From Staphylotrichum longicolle (lineage: Eukaryota > Ascomycota > Sordariomycetes > Sordariales > Chaetomiaceae), in NCBI GenBank assembly GCA_019096155.1, contig JAHCVI010000004.1:2666001-2730000 (forward strand): a stretch of DNA of 64,000 nucleotides, given 5' to 3'. The translations under genes were made by a program, and so were the position numbers. Positions 24,019 through 36,041 of the stretch are shown piece by piece. A model generated the notes under the pieces. That model worked only from the letters and a program-made list of their open reading frames with translations. It had not been told where the DNA came from and did no database searches. Positions within the stretch are counted from its first letter, which is position 1; each line of letters starts with the position of its first letter.

Positions 24019-25701
24019 TCAAGCCTTGAGATCCTCAATCTTGATCTCCGTCTCGGTGTAACCGCCTGCTGCGCTCAACTCGGACACAGAATCGTCCGTG
24101 ACCTGCTTGTAATGCACGTGGTTCAGACGCAGATCCTCAATGATGGAGCCCGGGCTTGTCGCACGTCCGTCCGTATTCTTGACCTCCTTGAGGAGCTCTG
24201 GGGTAAAGGCGCCAGACTTTTGAGCCCGAAGCTTGAGCTGCTCCATGATCTCTCCCGTGAGCTGAACCTCCTCCTCCAAAGCCTTGTCCACTGCCTCCTG
24301 GTGGTTAATGCCACAATTGATGTGACCATCCAAATGCGGCGGCGTGCCAGGCAGCTTGAATCGAAGAACCTTGATGGTCCACACCTTTTTGGCGAGATCC
24401 GCGACGCTGCCGCGGTACTCACTGGCAGTCGGGAATGGAAGAAGAGCGTTGCCTGATAGGGCGCTCACGAGAGACCCAAGTTGCTGGTGCTGGCACGACT
24501 GTCTCAGCTCATTGTTGGTGTCCTTGGAGCGGCAAAATCTCAGACTGTCCTGAGTACCGGTCATGAGCTCTCGGAGCGGTTCATCGACGGCCCGCACAAT
24601 CTTGACGAGGCCGTCATACCGGGTCTTGGTGATCAACTCTGTAGAAGGAAAAGTTAGTGAGGGTAGACCCAAGAGTAAAATCGCACTCGCTTACCGAGAA
24701 CAACGGGAGGGATGTTCTGATTCTTCCAAGGCTGGCTGCGAGCATCGAGAAGATTTCCATCGTCATCAAGGGTGACAGTGTGTGCGACCCGGGACACCAT
24801 TTGAGCAAACCAGCGGCGCTCGCCAAAGACCCAGGTAAGGAACAGGGTCTTGTCATCGTCGTTGTGCTCCTTCTTCATGACAATGTGCCAGTCGAGACCA
24901 GCCATCCTGGGCATTGTCAGCTTCTCGGCACACTTGCAATGACACACAACAGAGCACGCACCATTTCTTCATGTACGGGACAAGGAGATGAAGACAATCG
25001 AACTTCTCGACAACCTTGGCGACGCTGTTGAGCAGGTCCACATCAGGCCGACCGGGGATTTCGTGGAACTTGTAATGGACAATTGACAAGATAATGTCCA
25101 ACCCATCCGAGTCATTGTCAAGCTCAGGGAGGTCAAAGACCAGCTTGCCAGTGGACGAAACAGTGCGCTTCATGGTGGTGAAGCGGTCGCTCAAAGCGGG
25201 AACTCCAGCAGCCACAAGAGCAAAACAAACCTTGTAGTGCAGGGCGAAGCTGGCTGACTCGCGAATGCGGATGTGTGTGTCAGCATTGCAATGGTACGAC
25301 ACCATCTTGTTGGGTTTCCGGACCATCTCGGCTGCCGCCTCAGAGTCAATCTCAAGCTTTGGACGACCGTTGGTCGCACCTTCAACCGCTGCGCCGTCTT
25401 TCTCAGAGGTCGACATATCCGCGGCCGCGGTATCGTTCTCGTAGGTTAGCGTGTTGACGGCAGCGCCACCATCCTCCGAGATCGAAGTGTCAACAGAGGC
25501 CAGCGCATCGGGAACGGTGTTCTCAAGAGGATTCATGGTTTCATGACCTGCAGTTCCATTTGCTTCGTTGACTCCCTCCGTAGCGCTGACAGTGTTTTGG
25601 GTCGAGTGAAACGCAGCCAGGTCGTTCGGGTTCGCTGCTGGAATGCCCGCCGCGTCGACAACGAGCTCTCCAGCAGTGGGTGGAAATTCCATAACTCCCA
25701 T
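24019..25701 (-). CDS. BTB-like domain protein (523 aa)
   Basis: Exons 25701-24962, 24906-24695 and 24638-24019 (740, 212 and 620 nt = 524 codons). Introns are 55 and 56 bp, with donors GTGCGT and GTAAGC. Residues 1-125 are acidic and disordered. A BTB-like fold spans about 130-250: it has RKPNKMVSYHCNADTHIRIR, then ASFALHYKVCFALVAAGVPA, FDLPELDNDSDGLDIILSIV and FDCLHLLVPYMKKW. The central part (LFLTWVFGERRWFAQMVSRV) is typical of fungal BTB proteins that carry a conserved C-terminal extension of unknown role. The C-terminal third is helical with Cys/His around FCRSKDTNNELRQSCQHQQL and ends EIKIEDLKA. Such proteins form a large lineage-expanded fungal group. The cellular function is not known, and nothing in the context adds to it. 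Confidence 0.75.
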
Positions 25702-27004
25702 GTTGGCGACTGCTCTTCGTATGAAGTTGACGTGGTGGTGGGGTATTTCGTCAGAAATGGAGGAAGAAAGACGACGAATGAACAGCGACAGATGCGACCA
25801 CCCAAGAGAAAACTCCTGCCTGATTGATCACAAGAGAGGTGCCAGAAAGAGGAAGAGGAAGACGATGGGTAAGCGGGTCACAGTCACAAATGTGGTGAGA
25901 GTATCAAGAGCGGAAGGAACTGATTACGGCCCTGCAACAAAGCAAGGAAAGCGCAGACTGGGCGATAGTCGCGGGTCCTCCCCAGGCAGGCATGATGAGC
26001 TTTGGGGTCTCGGAAGCAACCTGGAAGCAACCTGGAATCTCTGAGGCACAATGACTCTCTCATCCGCGCTTCGGCTCCCAATCCAAGCACTCCAAGCGGT
26101 CTCTTTCATCAAGAGAGAATTGATTCGGGACTATGGTCAGCCTGTTGGTGTTTATCACACTTGGATGAGTGTCAAAGTGTTACAGGCGGTCAGTGTGCAA
26201 GTGGCATAGAGAACTAAAGTCCCTGAGAAGGGCTAAACCCAGATAGATATGTCTCGCCCTCCATGCATTGTTTGAAAAAAAAGGGGCTACTATGAGAACG
26301 CGAGATGCCGCATCGCAGTATATAGGGTTATGGAAAGTTCGAGAGGATCTTCTAAACAAAAGGCGACGGCCAGTTTTTATTGTTTTCTCACGTTTAAGTT
26401 CATGTCTGCAGGATGATAAAAGAGATCTGAGATTGATGTAATCGGCTGTCTCCTTTTCCATCCGGGTATCCCTGACTGACAGTGACGTTCACATGCTGCT
26501 TACGTTGGCCATACTTCGGAGCACAGAACAAATCGGATGCACAGACTCCCGTCTGCATGTAAGACGGGCCGCGCCTTGGTGGTGCAAAACGTTGACAATA
26601 TATGAAAAAGGGTGTCTCCGAAAGGGCTTGTAATTCTGGGCATCATAAGCTGTCTCCGAGTGGCTTCAGCTCGCCCCAGTTCCTTCATCCATCTAAATTT
26701 CCAATAACTGAAGTCTTCCGAAATAATCTCATCTCTACCCAGACCAATGATTGTTGATTAAAATGCATAAGCGACCAGAAATGCAGAAAGTCCCTTCGCC
26801 AGATTCCAGTCTGTTCTGTATGCGGAAAGCAAGAAGCTGTAATGCAGGGGGTATAAAACGCCCGACCCATGTCGTGATAATGCCGATGTGCGCCGATGCC
26901 GCCAAATGTTGCCGAAAAAATCAGTGCGCCGTCCAGTGCAAGATGCGACGAAATAACAGATCCGTCTCGAAACTCCGCTCCGTCCACGCCAGCGACCTGA
27001 CCTC
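25702..27004. other. Intergenic spacer
   Basis: 1.3 kb between two leftward genes. Several A/T-rich stretches but no supported gene or RNA. Confidence 0.5.
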
Positions 27005-27877
27005 TCAGCGACGCCGCATGCTAAACCACCAACCCTTCCAACCCTTCGTTCGAACTGATTCGGCCTTCTCCACCACGCTCTCCTCCGTGTCAAGCTCCAG
27101 CCTGTACCGAACCACGCTGCCCCGGTCGTCCTCAAAGCCCACCCGGCGCTTGCTCGGCGGCACGAAGCATTCCGGCACCACGTGGCGCATGACCCAGCCG
27201 CGGACACCCTTGCTGGCCGCATCGATAGCCGCGTACTCGAGCCGCCGCGTTCTGTCGCTCGTCCAGTAGTGCGTTGTCTGCGGGGGGAGCGGGTAGGCGG
27301 GGCTCTCGCAGCGGACGGGCACGGCGGCGGCATTGGTGAAGGTGGCAAGGTCGATGGCGGGTTCTGGCTCGGCCATCAGGGCGGGATCAGAGGACGTGAA
27401 GTGTGGGAAGTGAAAGTAGGTCACGGGCTGCTGGTGTTGCTGCGGAGAAAGGGACCGCGAACTGCCTGGGGGAGAGACCGAGTGGCGGCCGTTCCGGGGA
27501 CGGTGTGATACAGGTCCGGACCGCGGGGAGCGGTGGGCAGACGGCCTTGTGCGCCGCTGGCGCGTGGATGAGGATAGTGACGTCGAGGATGAAGTCCTCT
27601 GCCGGGAGGATAAGGAGTCTCGAGGGGCAATCGACTCATAGCCCGAGTCTTGGCGGCGCATCTCTCTGGCCATGGGCTTCTGCTCCTCGTCGGTGGGCGG
27701 TGTTGACACTGGTGGGCAGCAAACAGTTGATTTCTGGCTGGGACGGGATGGAACGCCAGGCTCCTGCAAATCGATGTCTTGGAAGCTATGGTACGTCGTA
27801 TCGGACAGCGCCAGACTCACCCGCGAGTCTGGGCGGTCGATGGCTGTAAGATGACTCAAGTGGGACATGGCAGCCAT
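27005..27877 (-). CDS. Conserved fungal protein of unknown function (290 aa)
   Basis: Single exon from ATG 27877. The first two thirds are Ser/Arg/Pro-rich and disordered (QRTSSSTSLSSSTRQRRTRP), with an SR-like character. A compact C-terminal block, from about residue 205, is likely the conserved part: TTHYWTSDRTRRLEYAAIDA, then GVRGWVMRHVVPECFVPPSK and RRVGFEDDRGSVVRYRLELD, ending GWKGWWFSMRRR. No domain recognised. The aromatic and basic C-terminus could contact membrane or nucleic acid, but that is only a guess. No introns are needed; the frame uses GC-rich third positions like its neighbours, which supports it being real. Confidence 0.7.
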   Translation of the reverse strand: MAAMSHLSHLTAIDRPDSRVSLALSDTTYHSFQDIDLQEPGVPSRPSQKSTVCCPPVSTPPTDEEQKPMAREMRRQDSGYESIAPRDSLSSRQRTSSSTSLSSSTRQRRTRPSAHRSPRSGPVSHRPRNGRHSVSPPGSSRSLSPQQHQQPVTYFHFPHFTSSDPALMAEPEPAIDLATFTNAAAVPVRCESPAYPLPPQTTHYWTSDRTRRLEYAAIDAASKGVRGWVMRHVVPECFVPPSKRRVGFEDDRGSVVRYRLELDTEESVVEKAESVRTKGWKGWWFSMRRR

Positions 27878-30800
27878 TGTGGTGGGACGGGGCTCGGGAG
27901 CGGAAGAAGCATCACAGCCGGACCAGCTGGACAGGAAGTTCGAAACGCCAACCGCGGAACGGGGGGAACAAGTCCAGAAGGGCGGGAGAAGCGAGATTCT
28001 TGAATTCTTTGTGATTTGTGACTTGTTGTGGGGAAGTCAACGGCGGGGCGGGAATTCGATGCAGGACCCCAAACCTGCGGTTGCCTCAGTGGCCCAATGT
28101 CAAGTTGCGGTCAGCTCACTGCTTGATCGGCTGTCAACAACCGGACGCCCAAGTGGATATCGCGGGAGGGGCTTCTGCGATCTCCAAGACGCTTGGAGGC
28201 GGTAGTGCTGCAGCCCAGCAAATAGAGTGCTCCAATGGGGTCCCGCAACAGAGAAGCCAGTCTGCGATTGGCACGTAGCACAGGCCAGAGGGTCCAAACC
28301 ATGCCGGGCCTGCAGGTCCAACTCGTCAAGCGATGCAGGTGACCCTGGACTGCATCAACTCCTCTGCGGGCATGAAAATGAATTTGGGGTGCCCTTGGTG
28401 CCGTTGCAGATTGAGGGGGTGCGGGAATAAGAGCGTGCTGCGAGCCGCAAATTTAAACTCGTTGGGCTTCGAGATTCCTGATGGAGGTTCCTGTGGTGGC
28501 TCGAGATTCAGGCCGACGGTGAGGCACAAAGCACAACACAGGAAGGAGAGAGGCCTCCGTGTTTTGCGCCCGTTTTGGCTCGTTTTGGCTCCGCTATCAG
28601 TCCAATGCGGTAACAACTTCCAAGATTTCGTGTGGAAACCGAATCTCTACTCCGTCCTGGGCCTCTGCCCCAGATTTGTTGGGACTGCTGAGCAGACTGG
28701 GAACAGGCGGTCAGCATCAAGGCCATACCATTTCCATCACAGGGGCGCTGTGGGGATGGGAGGTAGACGGGAGGAGAGCCAAGCGGTGTGTGTTGAGGCA
28801 GTCCTGACAGTGCCCGAGTTACCCCACCTTTGACCCACGTGGGGCAGAGGATCAACTGACGACTGTTCCAGACACCAGGGGGAATTTTCCGCCGCTGACA
28901 GAAAAGGAGGGAAAAGGGACCAAGACTGTGCACTGCATGAAGAGAAATCCAGACCTTGAACACAGAGAGATCTCCAACAAGGTTTGGATGCTTATCTTGT
29001 CTGTCTCGCCTCGACTTTATTTTTGTTTAGGTTTGTCGACAATTCAGTGCCGAGGTGGGGGCAGGGCTGGTGGTTGACAAGGGTGCCGTTGCCCTGGTTT
29101 GGCTTGAGCGGGACAGGCCGTCTGGTCAAGGGTGACAGGCAAACCGGGCCGAGCAGTGTTTGACGGCAGCAGTGGAGCGTTTTGCATCAGATTTTGAATT
29201 TGAGCAATCTGGAAATTTGAGGAGAAGAGCGGTGGGCGAAGAGCCTGGTATTTGGGCGGGGTGGAAGGTGCCAACCCTGGGCGTGAGGTGCAAGGCAATC
29301 ATGTGAACGACGCCTTCTCGTCATGGGCAATGGGCATCAGCCATGGGATTCCAGGAGACCGATCGCGGTCGGCATCTATTTTTGACCCGACATGTGCCGC
29401 CAGCATGGCGTTCAGCTACCCAGGCTTCAGTCTTGTCACGCCCAAGGCTGGATGTGACAGTGGCACAGCTTGCCTTCACATGCCAGACACAGGGCAGTGA
29501 AGTGCAGCATTGCCTGGCCCAGCACCACCCAACAGCACCCTCTCCAATCGCCGCCTCTCGAGTGCCGGTCGCTGAAACACCAGACGATCCCTTGCTTCCT
29601 GCCATGCTTTTCTGGCTCAGGAACCAATCATCGGCTCCAAAGCTGCAGAAGCCCTGTTCTGCGCTGCTGCCAAGCCCGATCAGGTGCCGGCAAGTGACTC
29701 CACCACCAGACCATCAATGCACAGCGCGCGGTTTGGTTGCAGCGACCACATCCGGTAAGAATACCGACTATGAAGCCGCGGCCCGTGGATGAGCCATATC
29801 CAGATGATTATTTCGTCGGAGGTTACATTGCTTGGTGCCGGGTAGGAGACGCAGTCTGCACTTGTGTGTGGGTTAATGAATCTTGATGAGAACAGTGATT
29901 GACTCTGCCGAGGCACAACCGGTACCGAGTAGATGACTCAGGAGATGGCCTTTCGGGCTCAATCGGAGATCAGAGCGAAGAAGGCTGGTACGCTCCTGCT
30001 TTTGACTGTCGAGAAGGCGACATGTGCGGTAGATTAATAGATTACCCGAGCTCTCGCGGAGTGGATGTAGCTCGCGTCTAGTGAGTATGGTAAGGTTCCA
30101 ACAGCTATCTGCTGAGCGCCACTTGTTGAGCATCATCTTATGCAAGCTCGTGTCCCGTAATTACAGCCAAGCAGCAATGTGGTAGACAACTCTAGCAACG
30201 GCTTGGGCCTAGGTTTCTCCATGAGAAGCCTTGAGCATCGCAATCAGCAGCGTTTCGATTGGTCACAAGAAGCCCCCATTGTTCAGGCAATATAACAAAG
30301 AAAAAAGCGGCGGACAGATTAGATAAACAATGGGAGGTTGAAGTACACGTGTGAATCGAGAGGAGCCTGAAAATGAAACACACTCCAACAATGAACGAAA
30401 AATATGGAGGTGCGGGATGCGGGCGAATAAGTCAAAGACTGGTTCGATTTGAAGAGAGTCTGTTGTGTGTAAAAAGATGCAAAGTCCAGCCTTTGCTCTG
30501 AACGCTTCTTTTCTACGAAGAGTCTGTGCTAGACATGTCCCGGTGCTTCCACGGGAAATTTGTGATACAATGGGGGGTGGTGCGGGAGGTACAAAGGCTT
30601 TGTTGTAAGGTAAGGCTTTTACACCGGGCATTGTGACAATCCTAAACTCTTTGTTCAGGAACTTTTCAGCCGGCAGGAGCAGGAGTGTTTGGCATATTAA
30701 ACGAGAACACACACCTCTTGACGATTCTGTACCTTGATCTTTGCATCTACATAGGATTGCTTGCGCAAGCCATCTCAGTTCTTGATCCGGTCTCTGTTTT

Positions 30801-30911
30801 CTGATACCACAGACCGAAAAGGACGGGACTGAGCTACTTGTGCTGCAATCCCTGTCAAGATTGCTTGTTTTGGGGGTGCTAAGGACACTCCTCTGTGCTC
30901 AAAACAAATCT
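27878..30911. other. 3 kb divergent intergenic region
   Basis: This region separates the leftward 290-residue gene and the rightward 286-residue gene. Open frames at 28508-28963 (-) and 29343-29792 (+) lack intron signals and domain-like composition. It may hold an unannotated non-coding transcript, but nothing in the sequence demonstrates one. Confidence 0.4.
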
Positions 30912-31825
30912 ATGTGGCCAAGTACAAACCCAGAGAACTACCAAGGTACTTAAAGCTGGCTGTCACCATGGTTGCTGCCGCCCTGAGAGTTATCGCAGGC
31001 TTGTATCGAGCTCTGGTTTGCCAGCAAAAGGTAGTCCACGACCAGGAAGCTAGCGTCGAGTTTTTGCATCAGGCTAACACCCTTCTAGACGTCGAGAGAC
31101 TCACCGGTATTACGATGGAGGAAGAAACAGAGAACCTGGCAACCGCTCGAGGAATCCTCGACGATATGAATGCCCGGCTGGGATGGGCTATTGCTTCATG
31201 GAAGCAGATGGGCTCACCCCAAGTTTCGGGCCCGGCAACACAGCAGCCGCGTGCTGAGTATTCGACGTCCTCCACACCAGCAAACAGGAACGTACCCAGT
31301 CCGGACGGTTATACAACAACCACTCAGACTGGTTATGTGCAGCAATGGAACAACTGGACGAGGACACCAACGATGCACAGCCCAACGGCCTTGGATCTGT
31401 CGCAGCCAACGCGATGGTGGATGCAACCAGAGGACCACTACGGCCTCTGCCAACCACTCGAACAGGACCAGCTCGAGAGCTCTGCAAGAGCAGCGCAGTC
31501 CAACCGGGCTTACGCACCGGCGGCACGTTCTCACCCATACCCTCAAGAGGTAAGACAGGCTCAGATCCGCCAATTCCATCCCTCTGCTCTACCGCTCCCG
31601 CCAGCGATGGAAGCAAACCTCTCGTACGGGAGGAGAGCCCGGGCTTGCTCGGAAGACTTTTGGCTCGATGACGACTATGACCCTGACTTTTGGCAGAAGA
31701 ACATCCAACGAGGAACCCTCTGGTTCGGCCCTCCCCGCTTTCCAATTACTGAAGAGGCTCCAGTATCCCCCCGGACTGTGCCACAGCAACTTGGGGGTGG
31801 AAAACCGCCATTTTCTCATCGTTAG
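30912..31825 (+). CDS. Fungal protein of unknown function (286 aa), tiny first exon
   Basis: Exon 1 is only 34 nt (30912-30945, MWPSTNPENYQ). A 53-bp intron (GTACTT donor, tcgcag acceptor) leads to exon 2, 30999-31825; the sum is 287 codons. The splice joins in frame to GLYRALVCQQKVVHDQEASV and LHQANTLLDVERLTGITMEE, a helical N-terminal region. The rest is Gln/Ser/Pro-rich and disordered, then a conserved-looking acidic-aromatic motif, SEDFWLDDDYDPDFWQKNIQ, followed by GTLWFGPPRFPI. An alternative without the intron would need a non-ATG start (GTG 30914) or ATG 30968; the spliced model is preferred because both exons read naturally. No family recognised. Confidence 0.6.
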
Positions 31826-32404
31826 TCGTGTTATCACGCAGACTGTATGTTAGAAAGAAGTTGTGTGGCAAAGCCGAATTCGTAGGACAGTGTAAGGAGA
31901 CAGAAGTGAAGTCCTATTTTTTAAACAAGAGTGAAATCCCAGGCAGAGTATCCACCATTTTCAACCGTATCCGTACAACCTATTAAGACATTGCCTCCTT
32001 GGCTCGGGGATCCTTTCTGTGATACCGGCCCACACCGGTGACTGCCCCCCAACCTCGCGCAACAAACATGGGGTCACCATGAGAGATCCCCCGCAGCAAG
32101 ATCAAGGACATCACCGTTCAGACGCGTCATTTAACCTTGTAAACATATGCAAGTGGTCAAGTTTGTCAAGACTGGCGGAGTAATCCCCAGATATCTCCAG
32201 AGTTCACCCGAAGGCTCGGAGGAGGGCTGTCCGGTTTCCCCATTTGGACACTAACACACTCCTTCAATTCTCAATGTTGGCATATCGACAACTCAACATA
32301 TAAACTTGCCAGTCTGGGCTCGAATAATTGCAATGGCACACGGGAACTCCCAAGTCCGCTCACCAGACCGAACACTCAATCTCACCCACTCGCACTGCGG
32401 AATC
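31826..32404. other. Intergenic spacer / promoter of the alpha-galactosidase gene
   Basis: Contains the upstream region of the GH27 gene; the stretch before 32405 includes an in-frame ATG at 32333 that would add 24 non-hydrophobic residues. No operator-like site could be singled out. Confidence 0.45.
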
Positions 32405-33868
32405 ATGGCTGCCACAGTGGTGTCCGTTGCTTTGGGGTTACTCTACGCCACAGGCGCCACGGCCCTGGACAATGGTGTAGGGAAGCTGCCTGCCCTTGGG
32501 TTTAACAGTAAGTCTGTTCTTGAGTGTTTGAGGCGAATGCCAGAAACTCACTGAAACAGCGTGGAACGTTTACCAGTGTGACTACACGGCGGATGTCTTG
32601 CTGAAGCAAGCCCAGGCCCTGGTCGACCATGGCCTGGTCAAAGCCGGATACAATGTATGAGCCTCGCCAAATTGTCTCTGCAAAAGTTAGCGGCTAATTG
32701 GCGGGTGCTCAGAATTTCATGCTGGACGACTGCTACAGTCTTAAGGAGCGGGACAAGAAGGGGAACATCGTCGAAGGTGAGATATGACAGCACGGTTTTA
32801 AGTCTCTCTGCTCCCCGCTGACCGAGAGCAGACCCCAAGAAGTTCCCCAAAGGCATGAAGGACTTCACCAAATCCCTCAAGAAGCTTGGGTTCCGCGCAG
32901 GCATCTACAGTGACGCCGGCTATCGCACTTGCGGCGGGTTTCCGGGGTCCTACGGACATGAGACCCAAGACCTCGAGACGTTTGCAGACTGGGGGTTCCA
33001 GTATCTCAAGTACGACAACTGCTACATTCCCTTCGACAACGTGACGCAGGAGAACGTCTACGGTCGGTACGTGCGCATGTCCGACGCCATCGCCGCCCGC
33101 GCCAAAAAGACCAAGAAGGAGCCCTTCCAACTTGCGCTTTGCGAATGGGGCTGGCAGCAGCCATGGATCTGGGCTGGCCGGCTGGGCCAGTCGTGGCGCA
33201 TCGGAGGCGACATCCGGCCGTGGTGGTCTGCCCTGTCCGACATCATCAACCGGGCCAGCTTCATCGCGTCCGAGACGCGCTTCTACGCACGCAATGACCT
33301 CGACATGCTCGAGGTTGGCAACACCAACCAGGGGACGCCGCCGGGCAACCTGACGTACGACGAGGCAAAGGCGCACTTCACCGCTTGGGCGCTCCTCAAG
33401 TCGCCGCTGCTGATTGGTTCCGACATGGAGGCTGCATCCAAAGAGACGCTCGAGATCCTCGAGAACAAGGACATCCTCAAGATTAACCAGGATCCCAACG
33501 TGGGCGAGTCGATTGTCCCGTTCCGCTGGGGCACGAACCCGGACTACACTTGGGACCCGGCCCATCCCGCCGAGTACTGGACGGGCAACTCCTCGTACGG
33601 CGTCGTGTTCATGGTCTTGAACTCGCACGATACCCCACAGCAGATGTCCTTCAACCTGACTGAGAGCTGGGCAATCCGGGCCGGCCGCGTCTATTCAGTC
33701 TACGACATGTGGTCGCATACCAACAACGGGACCGCGTACCGCAGCATCTCGCTGACTCTGCCGCCGCACGGCGTGGCGGCGCTGCTGCTGAACGATGCTG
33801 GCCCAGAGCCTGCGGGGCTTGAGCCTTATTGTGCTGGTTACTGGCAGTGCAGCTTCCCCAACGGTTAG
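32405..33868 (+). CDS. Secreted GH27 alpha-galactosidase (432 aa)
   Basis: Exons 32405-32507, 32560-32654, 32713-32776 and 32832-33868 (103, 95, 64 and 1037 nt = 433 codons). It hydrolyses terminal alpha-1,6-galactose from galacto-oligosaccharides and galactomannan, outside the cell. Start 32405 gives a clean signal peptide (MAATVVSVALGLLYATGATA). GH27 hallmarks seen: GFNTWNVYQCDYT, NFMLDDCYSLKERD, RAGIYSDAGYRTCGG, and YLKYDNCYIPF, where D149 should be the nucleophile. Also CEWGWQQPW and RNDLDMLEVGN, holding the acid/base Asp at 243 or 245, and WALLKSPLLIGSDM. The C-terminal beta domain ends YCAGYWQCSFPNG. The Trp usually following DDC is Tyr here. Several N-x-S/T sites suggest glycosylation. 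A further intron (donor GTTAGT at 33864, aag acceptor at 33925) could replace the stop and extend the protein by a few residues, to 33945. Confidence 0.92.
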
Positions 33869-34160
33869 TCATATTGAAGGTCTCCACCCCTGACGGCTGT
33901 GTCCCGCAAGCTAACGGTACCCAAGGAACTTACTACAGCAATTAGATCTCGGGAAAAACGTATCAGGTATCGGGCTCATATAGAACGCTGAATTAGGATA
34001 AAATCAACCGGCATGATGTTTCTCAACTAGATCCTTGAGAGGTGGTCAAACTGGTTGGGACTTGTTCCGACCCCTGAAACCCCCCTGAGCCCCCCAAGAT
34101 CCCGTCTTGCACCATCGAAGTCTCCTACCCCATCCCCTACCAACACTGCCAACCCGGCCT

Positions 34161-35160
34161 TTACGGGGCAACCTTGGCGAGTTTGGCAACCTCCAGCACA
34201 GCATCGACAAAAGCCTGCGGTTTCTCCTGCGGCAGATTATGCCCCGCGCCCTCAACCTGGTGATGCACCCTCGGCCCCGTAAAGTACTTTGCGCTCGACG
34301 TGCCGTCCGTCGCCGGGAAGTTCCCATCCGCGAGCCCATCCAGCGTGACCGCGGGCACAGTAATCGGCGGCAGCTTCCTCAGCCTCCTCTCATCCTCGGC
34401 ATAGTCAGGGTCCCCCGGCGCATACAGCAACCGGTGCCGATACACGTGCGTGACCACGCTCACATAGTCCGGGTTCGCAAACGTCTCGGCCGCGCGGTCC
34501 AAGTCGGCCTCGGTAAAGTTCCACGCGGGCGAGTTGCGCGTCCACACCACCCGCGCGAGGTCCCTCGGCCGCGATGCCAGCCCGGCCTCCCCGCGCGGGG
34601 TCAAAAAGTAGTAAAAATACCAGAACCCGGCCTCGATCCACACATCCTCCAGCGGCTGCCACGCGTGGTCCAGGTCCTGGATCAGGTAGCTGTTCACCGA
34701 CACCAGGCCCGCGCAGCGCTCGGCGTGCAGCGCGCACGCGACGTTGGCCGCGCGGCCGCCCCAGTCGTAGCCCGCGAGCACGGCGCGCGGGATGTGCAAG
34801 GCGTCGAGCAGCTCGACGACGTCGGCGCCCAGCGCGGCCTGCTCGCCCGAGCGGAACGTGTCGCGCCGTAGGAAGGTCGTCGGGCCGTTGCCGCGAAGGT
34901 AGGGCACGATGACGCGGTAGCCGGCTGCGGCCAGGGGTGGGGCGACGTGCGTGTAACTGTGGATGTCGTAGGGCCAGCCGTGCAGGAGGAGGACGGGGGA
35001 CCGGAGGCAGGGCCGGCTTCGTAGTAGGCGATGCGGAGGCGAGTGGTGTTTGATGTATTTGAGGGGGCAAGGCGGGGTTGTCGACAGTGGTGTTGGGGGC
35101 GTGAAACCGAGGGCGGTCGTTGCCGATGAGAGCACGGCGAAGAAGTGTGTTGAGCCGCAT
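34161..35160 (-). CDS. Alpha/beta hydrolase (epoxide-hydrolase/haloalkane-dehalogenase type), frame broken twice near the 5' end
   Basis: From LLLHGWPYDIHSYTHVAPPL onward the sequence is intact to the stop at 34161. It contains an oxyanion motif HGWP, a nucleophile elbow AGYDWGGRAAN whose Asp replaces Ser, the cap region (EAGFWYFYYFLTPRGEAGLA) and the catalytic His in VEGAGHNLPQEKP. An Asp nucleophile is usual for epoxide hydrolases and dehalogenases. The likely start is ATG 35160 (MRLNTLLRRALIGNDRPRF), in another frame. Between them a third frame encodes TRLRIAYYEAGPASGP, typical of the family just before the HG motif. Adding one C at each of two C5 runs (35063-35067 and 34995-34999, seen as G5 on the plus strand) joins all three into one 333-residue frame. 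I read this as an intact gene with two base-calling errors; a pseudogene is the alternative. Converges tail-to-tail with the alpha-galactosidase gene. Confidence 0.72.
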
Positions 35161-36041
35161 GGTGGGATTTGAGGCAGCGGAAAGATGGTTCGAGGTGTGA
35201 ACCAGCAGAAACACGAGGATCATGTAAGAGGATTTATAGTCTCATGTCCTCCCCAGGCCGTTGCCGTTGCCTTCAGGGCTGGTTCCAAGAGAATCATCAC
35301 GCAAAGGGGCTGAGCGATCACGCTGGGACGCACGACACGCAGGCTGCACGTTGTTACTCAGCAAGAGATTGTTTTGGTTGGGTAGTTTGATCTGACTGTT
35401 ATGCCCATGATAGGCAGTTGAGACATTGCTTATGGGCGACGGGTATTCTCCAGTGCGCAAGTGCTGACGGTACTCAGGGGTCTACGCCGGGTTACAACCC
35501 CATGCCAGGGTACACCGTCGCGTCGTCGGTATGAGGTCTACTTTGGGATCAATCCTTACCTTTTGGGATTGCCGGATCGTCACTTGCCTCTCAAAGTCCT
35601 TATCGAGAACGTCAAACTAGGCGAGTGTTTAACAGTGAGAACAGTAGTGGACAAGGTTTGTTCCCGCTTTCCAGTACTTTCTCCTCGCCGAAAGCTTGCA
35701 TTATTTCACGCCGAAGTGTTTTCGCTCTCAAATTGAAAGAGTTGTCTTCATTGATGCACATCATGACCGAAGCTTAATTAACTCGACAGATCCAGTCGCT
35801 GGGCCGTTTGGACCGGTGCGTTGGGGACAACATTCTCGTTTCCCTGGCTCTTACCGAAGCCTCACCAAACAGGAAATCCACATTAAGACCGCGAACCGAG
35901 GAAGTAACTATTCGTCGAACTTGAAATGCTCTCCGAGTTAGGGATCAGCTTCTCGTCTTGCCTGGAGCAGTCGGACATGTTGCTCATAAGGTGAGCCTCG
36001 GCGTCCCAATCCCAACCAATCGGAAACCACACACGATTGAA
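35161..36041. other. Intergenic spacer before tRNA-Glu
   Basis: Promoter side of the hydrolase gene. The part from about 35600 is visibly more A/T-rich than the gene bodies. No supported gene. Confidence 0.45.

Noticed and set aside
32798..33628. 276-residue open frame on the minus strand
   Set aside because: Antisense to the GH27 catalytic domain.
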